Below the pieces are notes generated by a model that was given only the letters and a program-made list of their open reading frames with translations, was not told the origin of the DNA and made no database searches. A stretch of 64,000 nt of DNA, from positions 27,210 through 91,209 of the forward strand of contig NZ_QCXQ01000003.1 of the NCBI RefSeq assembly GCF_003124125.1, given 5' to 3'. Source of the DNA: Levilactobacillus bambusae (GTDB taxonomy: Bacteria; Bacillota; Bacilli; Lactobacillales; Lactobacillaceae). Below are positions 41,007 to 49,672 of this stretch, piece after piece (the stretch's first letter is position 1; each line of letters begins with the position of its first letter). The position numbers and the translations under genes were made by a program.

Positions 41007-41824
41007 TGTGCGTCCGCCCCCTCCTGTAGATAAGCCCAGTGGTTAAGCGGGCCGTGACCGTGACCCACTTGAATCGTATTTTTAATGGCCGCTTCAACAA
41101 AAGCCTTCCCCGTCCGAATCGCTGTCTCAACGTCGGCCCCCTTGGCCAATTCCGCCGTAATGCAGGATGATAACGTATCTCCCGTACCGTGTGTCCGTTT
41201 GGTATCCACTCGGGGCGAGGTCAGCCAAAAGTTTTTGCCGCCCTCTAGTAAGACAAAATCGCTGGCTTTGTCTGGGTCAGCCTCGTGGCCCCCCTTCACG
41301 ATCACGTTCTTTGCACCTAATTGCTGCAGCTTCTTGGCAGCAGTAATCATATCATCATCCGTTTGAATGGTCATATCGGCTAATTTCTCGGCTTCTGGCA
41401 GATTCGGTGTGAGCACCGTTGCCAACGGCAGTAATTCATCTCGAACCGTTTGAATGGCATCCTCAGCTAATAGGGGTGCCCCGCCCTTTGCAATCATGAC
41501 GGGATCAACGGTCAGATAGCCAAAATGATACTTTTTCAGATTGTTGACGGCCATCATAACGTGGGCGCTGTCGGCTAGCATCCCCGTTTTACATGCCTTA
41601 ATCTCAAAATCATCCGCTACCGAACTAAACTGCTCGTTGACCAGCTTCTCCGGTAGGGCCATAAAGTCTTGAACCCCAAGGGTGTTTTGCGCGGTGACCG
41701 CAATAATGACGGCCGTACTAAAGACGTGCCGCTCCTGCATGGTCTTGATATCGGCCATGACTCCAGCACCGCCGCCGCTATCCGTACCTGCAATCGTTAG
41801 GGTTTGCGGAAAATCATTTATCAT
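41003..41824 (-). CDS. thiD: Hydroxymethylpyrimidine/phosphomethylpyrimidine kinase
   Basis: ThiD phosphorylates HMP and HMP-phosphate in thiamine synthesis. The 273-residue ribokinase-fold protein shows LTIAGTDSGGGAGVMADIKTMQE (9-31), the HVFSTAVIIAVTAQNT strand, VDPVMIAKGGAPLL (about 104-117), TVLTPNLPEAEKLAD (about 135-149) and RTHGTGDTLSSCITAELAKG (about 212-231) with the anion hole. It lies 18 bp after thiM and overlaps thiE. Confidence 0.97.
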   Translation of the reverse strand: MINDFPQTLTIAGTDSGGGAGVMADIKTMQERHVFSTAVIIAVTAQNTLGVQDFMALPEKLVNEQFSSVADDFEIKACKTGMLADSAHVMMAVNNLKKYHFGYLTVDPVMIAKGGAPLLAEDAIQTVRDELLPLATVLTPNLPEAEKLADMTIQTDDDMITAAKKLQQLGAKNVIVKGGHEADPDKASDFVLLEGGKNFWLTSPRVDTKRTHGTGDTLSSCITAELAKGADVETAIRTGKAFVEAAIKNTIQVGHGHGPLNHWAYLQEGADAQ

Positions 41825-41842
41825 TTAGAATCGCCCCGCCTT

Positions 41843-42649
41843 CTAGTCAAATTCAGCAACGGCTTCAACGTCCGCCACGGTAACGTTATGCAGCATGTCC
41901 ATTAACTCCACCGCAAAGGTTCCGGGCCGCAAGTGATCTGCATCTTCGTCTAACAAATGGTTAGCCACTAATTCACCGGTAGCCGCAAAGACGAGGCCCC
42001 CGGTTTGGGCTGCTTCAAACAAGTTGTCAGCTGAGACAGCCGCAAACGCTGCCACAATACTGGACACCATATCGCCTGAACCTACGTGGAGTTGAAAGAG
42101 TGGCGTCCCATTTTCAATGCGGACAACCGTTTGGCCGTCCGTCACGTAGTCGATGGTCCCCGAAAGCATCACAATGCAGTGCCATTTTCTGGCACAGGCC
42201 ACCGCAATTTCGGTTAGGTCGCCGGTACCATCTCCAGCATCGATTCCCTTAGCATTCCATTCAAGTTCGGCTAGGGCCGCGATTTCACCGGCGTTACCCC
42301 GAATAATATCCGGATGAAAATCCGATAACAGGCCAAAAATCGTTTCCTGCCGAAACTTGACGGCGCCAACAGCAACCGGATCCAAGATCAAGGGCTTATG
42401 AAACTCATTGGCCAGCTTCCCGACCGTCCGAATTTGATTAATTTGGGGCTGCGTAAAAGCACCAAAGTTAAGGCAAACAGCACCCGCCATCTTGACCATT
42501 TCCTCGGCTTCTAAAACCTCTTCGGACATAATCGGGCTTGCCCCAATGGCATTAATCCCGTTTGCAACGTCCTGAACCGTTACAAAGTTGGAAATGTTAA
42601 AAATCACTGGGTTTTGTTCCCGTAGTTCTTCTAATAATTCGATTTTCAT
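41843..42649 (-). CDS. thiM: Hydroxyethylthiazole kinase
   Basis: ThiM phosphorylates salvaged hydroxyethylthiazole. The 268 residues show VTVQDVANGINAIGASPIMSEEVLEAEEM (about 23-51), LDPVAVGAVKFRQE (about 99-112), IRGNAGEIAALA (about 124-135), YVTDGQTVVRI and LHVGSGDMVSSIVAAFAAV (about 193-211), with the usual catalytic Cys of GTGC replaced by Ser-Gly-Asp-Met. It is first in thiM-thiD-thiE. The long leader upstream is not a TPP riboswitch by eye. Confidence 0.96.
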   Translation of the reverse strand: MKIELLEELREQNPVIFNISNFVTVQDVANGINAIGASPIMSEEVLEAEEMVKMAGAVCLNFGAFTQPQINQIRTVGKLANEFHKPLILDPVAVGAVKFRQETIFGLLSDFHPDIIRGNAGEIAALAELEWNAKGIDAGDGTGDLTEIAVACARKWHCIVMLSGTIDYVTDGQTVVRIENGTPLFQLHVGSGDMVSSIVAAFAAVSADNLFEAAQTGGLVFAATGELVANHLLDEDADHLRPGTFAVELMDMLHNVTVADVEAVAEFD

Positions 42650-42828
42650 TTTGAATTGATCCCCCTAAACAGAGACACGCCGTTAGTCACGCTCTACGTG
42701 TGACTAACGGCGTGCGTTGACCTTACCTAGATATAAACCAATTAAACGATGCGTTAGTAGCGGACAAGCATTCCGCCTTGCCGCACTATTAATAGGTCAA
42801 GGATACCCGATTTTTATGGGGTGGTCAA
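42650..42828 (-). promoter_or_regulatory. thiM promoter and long structured leader without TPP-riboswitch motif
   Basis: On the minus strand TTGACC (42823-42828), 17 bp and TATCCT (42800-42805) form a good promoter. The leader of roughly 150 nt carries a first structured part (GCGG...CCGC pairings) and a perfect 15-bp hairpin (CACGCCGTTAGTCAC, 42676-42690, with 42700-42714) ending 26 bp before the start codon. The TPP-aptamer signatures CUGAGA and ACCUGAUCUGG are absent. The hairpin is not followed by a T-run. Confidence 0.6.
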
Positions 42829-42854
42829 ATTCAGCTTTTTAATTAAATTCCTTA

Positions 42855-43736
42855 TTAATCATGGTCTGCCGCAACGTTCACTTCCCCCACGGTCGCCCCA
42901 TCTTCCGCAGCCTTTTGGGCCAGGTCGACCGCCTCTTTCGTAAGCTTATCCAATACCTTATCCGGAATAAACTTACGGAGGGTCACTAAGTTACTCCCAT
43001 AACCCGCATGATAACGCGTCTTAGGCCTTCTAGCGACTGCCGCCATATCTACCAGACGGGCAATCACGCGAGGTTGAGAAGCAAAATCTTCCGCAGCCCC
43101 AAAAAAGGCGGCGGCCCGCTGAGCCATGTCTGCATACGGACCATTACCAGATGTTGCCCTTAAGGAGTCGGTCGCAATTTGGCTCCAGCTGCTTTTAATA
43201 AATCCGGGCTCAATTAGAATGACCGGAATTCCGAATGGCTCCAGCTCCTGTCGCAACGTGTCACTCATGCCTTCTAGGGCATACTTGGAACTAACGTACC
43301 AGGCAGACATGGGCGCCGGAACCCGGCCGGCCACCGATGACATATTAATGATTCGGCCCGAGTTTTGTGACCGCATGATGGGCAGCACTAGCTTAATCAT
43401 CCGAGCCACGGCAAACAGATTCGTATCAAACTGTTTTTGCCCGTCAGCCAGTGAAACGTCCTCAACGGCACCCATCTGACCATAACCCGCGTTATTGACA
43501 AGAACATCTAACCGGCCTTCCCGATCCGTAATGGTTTTAACGGCCGCTTCTGCACTTTCCTGGTTGGTGACATCCAAATATAGGGTATTGATTCCGATAT
43601 CATCCAATCGATTCATCCGGTCAACGTGCCGGGCCGCAGCGTATACCGTAAACCCATTTCGGTGGAGGCCCTTTGCAATTGCATATCCAATTCCGCTTGA
43701 AGCCCCCGTTACCAATGCTACTTTACGTTGTGCCAT
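42855..43736 (-). CDS. Short-chain dehydrogenase/reductase
   Basis: The 293-residue classical SDR has the NAD(P) motif VTGASSGIGYAIAKGL (9-24), NNAGYGQMG (about 81-89), the catalytic Ser in INMSSVAGRVPAP and YxxxK in WYVSSKYALEGM. EPGFI follows. An Arg in AARHVDRM after beta-2 suggests NADP preference. The C-terminus is longer than in the core family and helical. Substrate unknown. GGAGGG lies before the ATG. It is a single gene between fetAB and thiMDE. Confidence 0.92.
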   Translation of the reverse strand: MAQRKVALVTGASSGIGYAIAKGLHRNGFTVYAAARHVDRMNRLDDIGINTLYLDVTNQESAEAAVKTITDREGRLDVLVNNAGYGQMGAVEDVSLADGQKQFDTNLFAVARMIKLVLPIMRSQNSGRIINMSSVAGRVPAPMSAWYVSSKYALEGMSDTLRQELEPFGIPVILIEPGFIKSSWSQIATDSLRATSGNGPYADMAQRAAAFFGAAEDFASQPRVIARLVDMAAVARRPKTRYHAGYGSNLVTLRKFIPDKVLDKLTKEAVDLAQKAAEDGATVGEVNVAADHD

Positions 43737-43816
43737 AAAAATCCCTCCAAATCGTTCATGTAAGGTCTTACAAAACCAACTTAATCATATCACGATTCAC
43801 CCGTAGCCACGATTAA

Positions 43817-44623
43817 TTAATGGTGCTTTTTCTTAGGTGCTGAGGTGGGCAGGACTAACTGGTCTTCCCGGTTATAGAACCCTTTATATGACCAGTACAC
43901 CGCCATCACGGAGCCGAGACTCGTAGCGGCAAGCAGCATAAAGGTAATCATAATCTGGTATTCAATGGCATAGACGGGATCAATCCCCGCAAAAATCAAC
44001 CCGCTCATCATTCCGGGAAGGGTTACAATTCCCATGGTCTTAGTTGAATCAACGGTTGGCTGCATCCCCGTTTTTATGCTTTCCCGCAGAATATGCATGG
44101 AAGACTGTTTAATGTTACCGCCCAACGAAAGCTTTTCGAGCACCTGCTGCCGTTCATCGTGGAAGTTAGTATTCAAATTGCGGTAGCAAAGTCCAATCGC
44201 TACCATGGATTGGGAAGCCATCATCCCAGTAATGGGAATCATCTGGGCTGGAATGAACTTTAGTGCGTGGGTTAGAACCATTGCACCTACCGTCACACCC
44301 GTACTAATGAATATGGCGCCAATGGATATCCACAGGGTATTGGGAATTCCCTGGCTCCGTTTCATCGCATTGTAACCCGCATTAAAAATAATGATTAACA
44401 TCAGCACAACGGTTAAGAAAATATTGTCCACCTTAATGACGTACTTTAATAGGTACCCCACAATGTACAGTTGGACAATGGCACGAAGAACGCCGATGAT
44501 CATATCGCGGTCGATGCCTAATTTCTCTCGGTAGCCAATGTATAACGCAATGAGGACTAGCCCCGCTGCCAAAATTAATGACGTATTTGAAATCTGTAGG
44601 CTGCTACTATTCACGACGTTCAT
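43817..44623 (-). CDS. fetB: FetB-like ABC transporter permease (UPF0014)
   Basis: FetB is the membrane part of a putative iron exporter that protects against oxidative stress. The 268-residue protein has about seven hydrophobic helices, with the conserved RAIVQLYIVGYLLKYV (about 48-63), GMMASQSMVAIGLCYRNL (about 134-151) and TVDSTKTMGIVTLPGMMSGLIFAGIDPVYAIEYQIMITFMLL (about 191-232) blocks typical of the family. It overlaps fetA by 17 bp. The substrate could be iron or another metal. Confidence 0.93.
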   Translation of the reverse strand: MNVVNSSSLQISNTSLILAAGLVLIALYIGYREKLGIDRDMIIGVLRAIVQLYIVGYLLKYVIKVDNIFLTVVLMLIIIFNAGYNAMKRSQGIPNTLWISIGAIFISTGVTVGAMVLTHALKFIPAQMIPITGMMASQSMVAIGLCYRNLNTNFHDERQQVLEKLSLGGNIKQSSMHILRESIKTGMQPTVDSTKTMGIVTLPGMMSGLIFAGIDPVYAIEYQIMITFMLLAATSLGSVMAVYWSYKGFYNREDQLVLPTSAPKKKHH

Positions 44624-45266
44624 CCCCCTTTAACTGACCGTTCTCAATGGTAATCAACCGTTTGGCATGGTCCATTTCATCTTGATCATGTGTAATGATA
44701 ATTAACGTAATATGGTCGTTCTGGTTAAACCGAGTCATCATTTTATGAATAATTTGTTTATTATCTTCATCCAAGCCGGCGGTAACTTCATCCATAATCA
44801 GGACCTGCGGGTAAAACATGACGTTACGTAACATCGCTACCCGTTGCCGTTCTCCGCCAGATAATTCAGTAATCGCTTTGTCTAAGTAGTTCGAGTTCAA
44901 ATCGACCGCGGTCAATGCCTCCTGCGCCCGTTTGACATCGAAGGCCTGATTCCGGATGTCGTAGGGGAACTGCAGGTTATCCTTTACCGTATCCCCAAAT
45001 AACGAGGGTTGCTGAAAACAATACGAAACTTCCCGCCGGTATTGAATGGGATCGTAGTCATCAATCGACTTTCCCTTATAGGTGATGGTCCCAGATGTTC
45101 GGGACTGTAACGTTGATAAAATCCGGACCAGGGTTGACTTCCCACTTCCCGATGCTCCAGTAATCGTGACAATTTCTTGCTCTTCTACGCTAAAGCTGAT
45201 ATCCTTCAGTATCGTTTGGCCGTCAGCTTGAAAGCCGACGTTTTCTAAATCAATTAGGCTCATCAT
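44607..45266 (-). CDS. fetA: FetA-like ABC transporter ATPase
   Basis: The ATPase partner of FetB. I start it at ATG 45266, 5 nt after GGAGG. The 219 residues include Walker A ITGASGSGKSTL (about 36-47), Q-loop CFQQPS (about 84), signature ELSGGERQRVAML (about 133-145), Walker B VLIMDEVTAGLD (about 154-165) and the H-loop ITHDQDEM. It overlaps fetB by 17 bp. Confidence 0.94.
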   Translation of the reverse strand: MMSLIDLENVGFQADGQTILKDISFSVEEQEIVTITGASGSGKSTLVRILSTLQSRTSGTITYKGKSIDDYDPIQYRREVSYCFQQPSLFGDTVKDNLQFPYDIRNQAFDVKRAQEALTAVDLNSNYLDKAITELSGGERQRVAMLRNVMFYPQVLIMDEVTAGLDEDNKQIIHKMMTRFNQNDHITLIIITHDQDEMDHAKRLITIENGQLKGDERRE

Positions 45267-45466
45267 CTTTCCCTCCAAAACTCAATTAGAATCATTACAA
45301 AGGACTATCCATATTGTACGTGTTATTGGTGGGTAAACAAAGTATTCCGCTCATTTTTTCTGCCACCAGGCCCGGACAAATAATCATACTTTCGTAACAT
45401 TTTCTTCGGGAATCCATAATATCTATTCGCTATGATAGATTTGAATATAAAAACGAGGTGACTCCA

Positions 45467-45736
45467 TTGTTAATCGATGATACAAAGCACGCAGACGACA
45501 TTATTTCGGTTCGCTTAGTAACCGTTAATAAGACTGAACTTACGGCGATAACTGAAGATCAACAGCTTGTCACCGTCACAATCCCCAAGAAATCCAAGCA
45601 AGATCATTTGTTTTGGCAAACATTAAAGGATATCGCTAAAAACGAAATTTGGGTGCCCATTACCAAAATTGGTCATGCCCTGGTTAACTCCGGGTGGATG
45701 ATCGACAACGATGATGCTAACCTGGCACTAAATTAA
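45467..45736 (+). CDS. Hypothetical small acidic protein
   Basis: I start it at TTG 45467 because GAGGTG lies 6 nt before it, while the GTG at 45458 forms part of that site; the product has 89 residues. It looks like a small alpha/beta cytosolic protein (IISVRLVTVNKTELTAITEDQQLVTVTIPKKSKQDHLFWQTLKDIAKN...) with a short hydrophobic patch at ALVNSGWMI. I recognise no family. It is divergent from fetA and ends directly at a structured repeat that may serve as terminator. Confidence 0.7.
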   Translation: MLIDDTKHADDIISVRLVTVNKTELTAITEDQQLVTVTIPKKSKQDHLFWQTLKDIAKNEIWVPITKIGHALVNSGWMIDNDDANLALN

Positions 45737-45742
45737 ATCAAA

Positions 45743-45860
45743 ACAAGGCTGCGACATTATTCGTTTAAGCCTGGCAAAATAGGGACCATCCCGTAATACG
45801 AACGCCTTTTGCGCGTGTTTTGGGATGGTCCCTATTTTAATTTGGCTTGACAAATGTCAC
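45743..45860 (+). repeat. Structured repeat, copy B2 (terminator-like)
   Basis: AACAAGGCTGCGAC start and CGTTTAAGCC core as in copy B1. A 17-bp perfect inner stem (45776-45792 with 45822-45838) reads AAAATAGGGACCATCCC and complement. Outer GACATT/AATGTC and AAGCC/GGCTT also pair. Arms differ from B1. Confidence 0.75.
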
Positions 45861-45975
45861 GTAACTACCGGCACGAAGGCATCCGTACTTTGGATGAGGG
45901 GCTTCGGGCGAAGCTGCGGATTTATGTTTTCTGAGCGAAGCGGACCTAGTATTTCAAACCCTTTTTTATTGGGAT
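45861..45975 (+). repeat. Structured repeat, copy C2, in the leader of the YdcF gene
   Basis: CGAAGGCATCC...GGATGAGGGGCTTCGG and GAGCGAAGCGGACCTAGTA (45933-45951), followed by CAAACCCTTTTTTATT, match copy C1 at 30.3 kb. It follows copy B2 directly, in the same order as B1 then C1, and precedes the ydcF-like start by about 45 bp. Confidence 0.7.
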
Positions 45976-46019
45976 TATGCTACTCTTAAAGTAAAACTAT
46001 TCTAAAGGGGGAGCTTCAC

Positions 46020-47084
46020 ATGAATTCTGCTTACTACTTTTCGCCAGAACTTTATTACGCCTGGATTATTCCAATTGCGGCCTTTGCAATTTTTTTCTTT
46101 CGTTACCGGCACACTAAGGTTAAGTTGAGTGACGGTCTGTGGTTTAACCTGTTCTTTTACTCCCTGCTATTTTGTCTAGCCCTGACCATCATCGGCACCC
46201 AAGTGACATGGTTTATTAATTTATCCCTCCTCATCTTTTTTGGTTTATTCTTCATTATTTTACTGCTCTTTTCGATTCAGGCCTTTTTACTCATCTGGAA
46301 CGGGATCTTAATGTGGCGGCGTGAAAGCCACACTCTGGCTAATACCCTCACCCTCATAATCGGGTTCGCCATCTTAATCACCCCTTTAATCATGCACGCC
46401 TTAACCCACATTTTACCGACTACTTTAGGTATTTTTCTCGCTGATTTTTCCGATTTGGTCTTAGTCTACGTCCTATTTTGGTTCTACAACTATTTAACCG
46501 TTGCTATTCTGTACCAATTTAACCGTCCCAAGCTGAATCAGGACTTTATCATTGTGCTCGGGGCTGGCCTAATGAACGGTAACCAAGTGACACCGCTCCT
46601 TGCCCAACGAATTCAGCGCGGGTTGGCCTTTTACCGTAAACAGGTTGATAAAACGGGAAAGCACCCCACCATGATCTTTTCCGGCGGCCAGGGGGGCGAT
46701 GAAACCATCCCCGAAGGTCAAGCCATGCTCAACTACGCCGAACAACACGGGTTACCGGCGGCCGACGGAATCGCTGAAACAGCTTCGAAAAATACCGCTG
46801 CTAACATGCAAAATTCAAAGGCATTAATCGATCAGAGCGGGATTGACGCCCCGAACGTCATTTTTGTTTCCAATAATTATCATACCTACCGAGCTGGTCG
46901 CTTGGCCCGCCAAGTCGGCCTCCGCGCCGATGGCATTGGTGCAAGAACGTCATGGTTTTTCATTCCCGATGCGGTTATTCGCGAATACATCGCTATCTTT
47001 ATGGAAAATAGACGGTGGCATTTTTTAGCCATTCTCTTTTTCGCCTTGCTCGCTGCTGGATTAGCATGGGCGCAGGCTAATTAG
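46020..47084 (+). CDS. YdcF/ElyC family membrane protein (DUF218)
   Basis: The 354-residue protein has an N-terminal half of about five membrane helices (about 12-170), then a DUF218 domain: FIIVLGAGLMNGNQVTPLLAQRIQRGLAFY (about 178-207), IFSGGQGGDETIPEGQAMLNYA (about 219-240), ETASKNTAANMQNSKALI (about 254-271) and VSNNYHTYRAGRLARQVGL, with a final helix. Members influence envelope carbon-lipid or peptidoglycan metabolism; the reaction is unknown. GGGGGAG lies 6-7 nt before the ATG. It is followed by rlmD 41 bp later. Confidence 0.92.
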   Translation: MNSAYYFSPELYYAWIIPIAAFAIFFFRYRHTKVKLSDGLWFNLFFYSLLFCLALTIIGTQVTWFINLSLLIFFGLFFIILLLFSIQAFLLIWNGILMWRRESHTLANTLTLIIGFAILITPLIMHALTHILPTTLGIFLADFSDLVLVYVLFWFYNYLTVAILYQFNRPKLNQDFIIVLGAGLMNGNQVTPLLAQRIQRGLAFYRKQVDKTGKHPTMIFSGGQGGDETIPEGQAMLNYAEQHGLPAADGIAETASKNTAANMQNSKALIDQSGIDAPNVIFVSNNYHTYRAGRLARQVGLRADGIGARTSWFFIPDAVIREYIAIFMENRRWHFLAILFFALLAAGLAWAQAN

Positions 47085-47125
47085 TCTGGTATAATAGCCA
47101 AGAACTTAAAGAATTGAGGCAAAGT

Positions 47126-48568
47126 ATGGCAAACCATTATCAACAAAAAAATCAATCTCACGGCCGATATTCCCGCCGTGAGCGTCCCCAAAAACAGCAA
47201 GAAGACGTCCAGGTCGAAGTTGGCCAACGGTTTCCCCTAACCATCAAACGACTCGGAATTAACGGCGAGGGAATTGGCTATTACAAGCACAAAACCATGT
47301 TTGTTCCCGGACTGCTTCCAAATGAAGTAGCCGTAGTCGAAGTAACGGACATTGCGAAGAATTTTCTGCGCGGAAAAATTCATAAGCTTCGGAAAACCAG
47401 TCCCGATCGGGTGGAGCCCCGGGACGCCTACGCTGATGAAGTGGGCGGATTTGAGCTGGAACACATGAGCTACCCCGCTCAGCTACGGTTCAAACGCGAT
47501 GTGGTCAAGCAATCGCTAGAAAAATATCGTCCCCGCGGCTACGAACACTATGAGCTTCGGCCAACCTTAGGAATGGAAAATCCGTATGAATACCGAAATA
47601 AGGCCCAGTTTCAGGTCCGTAAACTTGATGGTCAAGTAAGGGCCGGGATGTACGAACGCAACAGTCACCGCCTAGTCGATATGGCGACCTGCTCCGTTCA
47701 GATGCCCATTACCATGACCGTTATGCGCCAGATCGTTGCAATGCTGCAGGACCTAGAAGTTCCGATCTACAACGAAGAAGAAAAATCTGGAATTATTAAA
47801 ACCCTGGTGGTGCGGGCGGCCGCTAACACTGATGACTGCCAGCTAGTCTTCATTACCAACTCTAAAAAACTGCCTAAAAAGCGGGAGCTATTAGCCCGAA
47901 TTGCAACGGAGCTGCCCGAAGTAACCTCCGTGATGCAAAACGTTAACCCTGGTGAAACGAGCTTAGTCTGGGGCGATGAAACCGTTCCCCTGGCGGGGGC
48001 CGAAACAATTGTCGAAGAACTAGACGGCTTAGCCTTTAACCTCTCGGCCCGGGCTTTTCTCCAGCTTAACCCCTCTCAAACCGAAGTGTTATACCACGAA
48101 GCCGCCAAAGCACTGGAGCTTTCCACGACTGACAACGTCGTGGATGCTTACTCCGGAGTTGGCACCATTGGACTATCGTTCGCCCGTCAGGTGAACGAAG
48201 TCCGGGGAATGGATGTGACACCAGAGGCAGTCTCAGATGCCAATGCCAATGCCAAACTCAATGGCATTCAAAACGCCCACTATGAAGTTGGGACCGCCGA
48301 GGAACTATTGCCAAAGTGGATTTTTGACGGTTTTCGGCCGGACGCCATTGTGGTCGATCCACCCCGAACCGGATTAGATGACAACCTAATCGAAACTATT
48401 CTAGCCGCCGCTCCAGATAAATTCACTTATATTTCCTGCAACCCTTCAACGTTAGCCCGCGACTTAGTTAAGCTCACTGACGTCTACCGGGTTGACTACA
48501 TTCAATCCGTCGACATGATGCCCCAAACCGCACGGTGCGAAGCAGTGGTCAAGTTTACCAAACGTTAA
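47126..48568 (+). CDS. rlmD: 23S rRNA (uracil-5-)-methyltransferase RlmD/RlmCD type
   Basis: This SAM enzyme makes 5-methyluridine in 23S rRNA. I start it at ATG 47126 (MANHYQQ) with GAGG 6 nt before; a TTG four codons earlier overlaps that site. The 480 residues have a basic N-terminal extension, a TRAM domain (about 32-90), and a Rossmann methyltransferase with VDAYSGVGTIGLSFA (about 339-353), the motif DPPRTGLD (about 415) and catalytic Cys in YISCNPSTLARDL. The iron-sulphur-binding cysteines of E. coli RlmD are missing (GGFELEHM instead of CGGCxxQH), as in several Gram-positive enzymes. Confidence 0.95.
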   Translation: MANHYQQKNQSHGRYSRRERPQKQQEDVQVEVGQRFPLTIKRLGINGEGIGYYKHKTMFVPGLLPNEVAVVEVTDIAKNFLRGKIHKLRKTSPDRVEPRDAYADEVGGFELEHMSYPAQLRFKRDVVKQSLEKYRPRGYEHYELRPTLGMENPYEYRNKAQFQVRKLDGQVRAGMYERNSHRLVDMATCSVQMPITMTVMRQIVAMLQDLEVPIYNEEEKSGIIKTLVVRAAANTDDCQLVFITNSKKLPKKRELLARIATELPEVTSVMQNVNPGETSLVWGDETVPLAGAETIVEELDGLAFNLSARAFLQLNPSQTEVLYHEAAKALELSTTDNVVDAYSGVGTIGLSFARQVNEVRGMDVTPEAVSDANANAKLNGIQNAHYEVGTAEELLPKWIFDGFRPDAIVVDPPRTGLDDNLIETILAAAPDKFTYISCNPSTLARDLVKLTDVYRVDYIQSVDMMPQTARCEAVVKFTKR

Positions 48569-48576
48569 AAATAGCG

Positions 48577-48612
48577 AAAGAATCCCTGATCATAATCGAT
48601 GAGGGATTCTTT
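48577..48612 (+). terminator. Terminator after rlmD
   Basis: AAAGAATCCCT and complement form an 11-bp stem with a 14-nt loop, just after the stop codon. Confidence 0.85.
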
Positions 48613-48710
48613 GCCATAAACTAACCGGGAATGATGAGTCACTCGCTCTAAAATTTCAAACGTGGTAGACTAATTAAGATAAAGTATTTTATTAGAAAGT
48701 TGGCGTTCAC

Positions 48711-49157
48711 ATGCAAGATCCATTTGGGAATTGGAACAACCAAGACCCCAATAATCAAAATAACGGTTCTGGTCCCAATGGTTTACCAATCCCACCCAAT
48801 TACGCAACCATCGTTAATAAATCCGACGGTAACATGCGAATTGCCAAGGTTGGCTTTAGTTGGACCAGCTTAATCTCCGCCCTATTTCTCGTCCCATTTG
48901 CACCCGCTATTTTCCGGGCCGATTGGTATAACATGTTTTGTATGATTGGGGTCCAAGTGGGCGCAACGATGATTGCCCTCATGACCCTTAACCAACAGCA
49001 GCTAATCGCCTGGGAAACTGGGATTGCATCCATTGTATTTGGTCTGCTATGGGGTTTCCTATATAATATGATGTACTTTAAACATTCGTTCAATAAAGGC
49101 TACGTGCCGGCGGATGATCGATCAAAGAAATTACTAGAAGAAGCCCATTACTTGTAA
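48711..49157 (+). CDS. Small membrane protein, DUF2628-like
   Basis: The 148-residue protein has an Asn/Gly/Pro-rich cytoplasmic N-terminus, then GFSWTSLISALFLVPFAPAIFRADWYNMFCMIG (about 48-80) and two or three membrane helices. The F-S-W-x-x-x-I...P-x-x-R-x-D-W pattern resembles DUF2628 and related small integral proteins of unknown role. The site before the ATG is weak. It stands alone with a hairpin terminator downstream. Confidence 0.75.
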   Translation: MQDPFGNWNNQDPNNQNNGSGPNGLPIPPNYATIVNKSDGNMRIAKVGFSWTSLISALFLVPFAPAIFRADWYNMFCMIGVQVGATMIALMTLNQQQLIAWETGIASIVFGLLWGFLYNMMYFKHSFNKGYVPADDRSKKLLEEAHYL

Positions 49158-49230
49158 ACACAAAATAGGTGCACGCAAAAACATCCCTTTAAAATTCATG
49201 TACTTTATTAATAGTTGTGGGTAAAACATC

Positions 49231-49265
49231 GGAGACCTTCAATCACTAAGTGATTGAAGGTCTCC
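49231..49265 (+). terminator. Terminator after the DUF2628-like gene
   Basis: A near-perfect 15- to 17-bp palindrome (GGAGACCTTCAATCA with complement) followed by TTTTGC. Confidence 0.85.
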
Positions 49266-49672
49266 TTTTGCATTAATTATATAATTGAACATGACTAACA
49301 ACTTATAGACGATAGTTACTGAAGCCATACGTAGCCTAGTTTAGTTTTTTCTTGTTCATATGGATTCCCGTTGGAGTGCTTGAATTTCAAAGTATGATCC
49401 ACGTATTCAATATGGTCAAGTTACCTAGTTATTTCTTTTAAAACAAAATATGCAATATTATATTTATTCTTGGTCATTAAGCTGCACCGTGACCGTTAAC
49501 CGGTATAATAACTGATAAGCGGTATTTAGTTTTAGGCTGGTCTTTAAGTGTTTCATCAATAATATCAATATCAGTAGCCGGATAGTTGAAGTGAGAAAAG
49601 CAGTGAAACCAGATCCTCACACCAACAACAATAATCATCAAGCTTAAATTTCAATGTACCTATTTCATGTGT
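49266..49672. other. Gene-free AT-rich junction before the polysaccharide cluster
   Basis: About 400 bp with no supportable gene, repeat or RNA. Base composition shifts here from host-like to AT-rich, so it may be the boundary of a transferred polysaccharide island. Confidence 0.4.

Noticed and set aside
42650-42828. TPP riboswitch before thiM
   Set aside because: The conserved CUGAGA and ACCUGAUCUGG segments are not present.
44984-45172. Minus-strand frames inside fetA and similar frames inside other genes
   Set aside because: They are shadows in other frames of well-supported genes and lack sites of their own.
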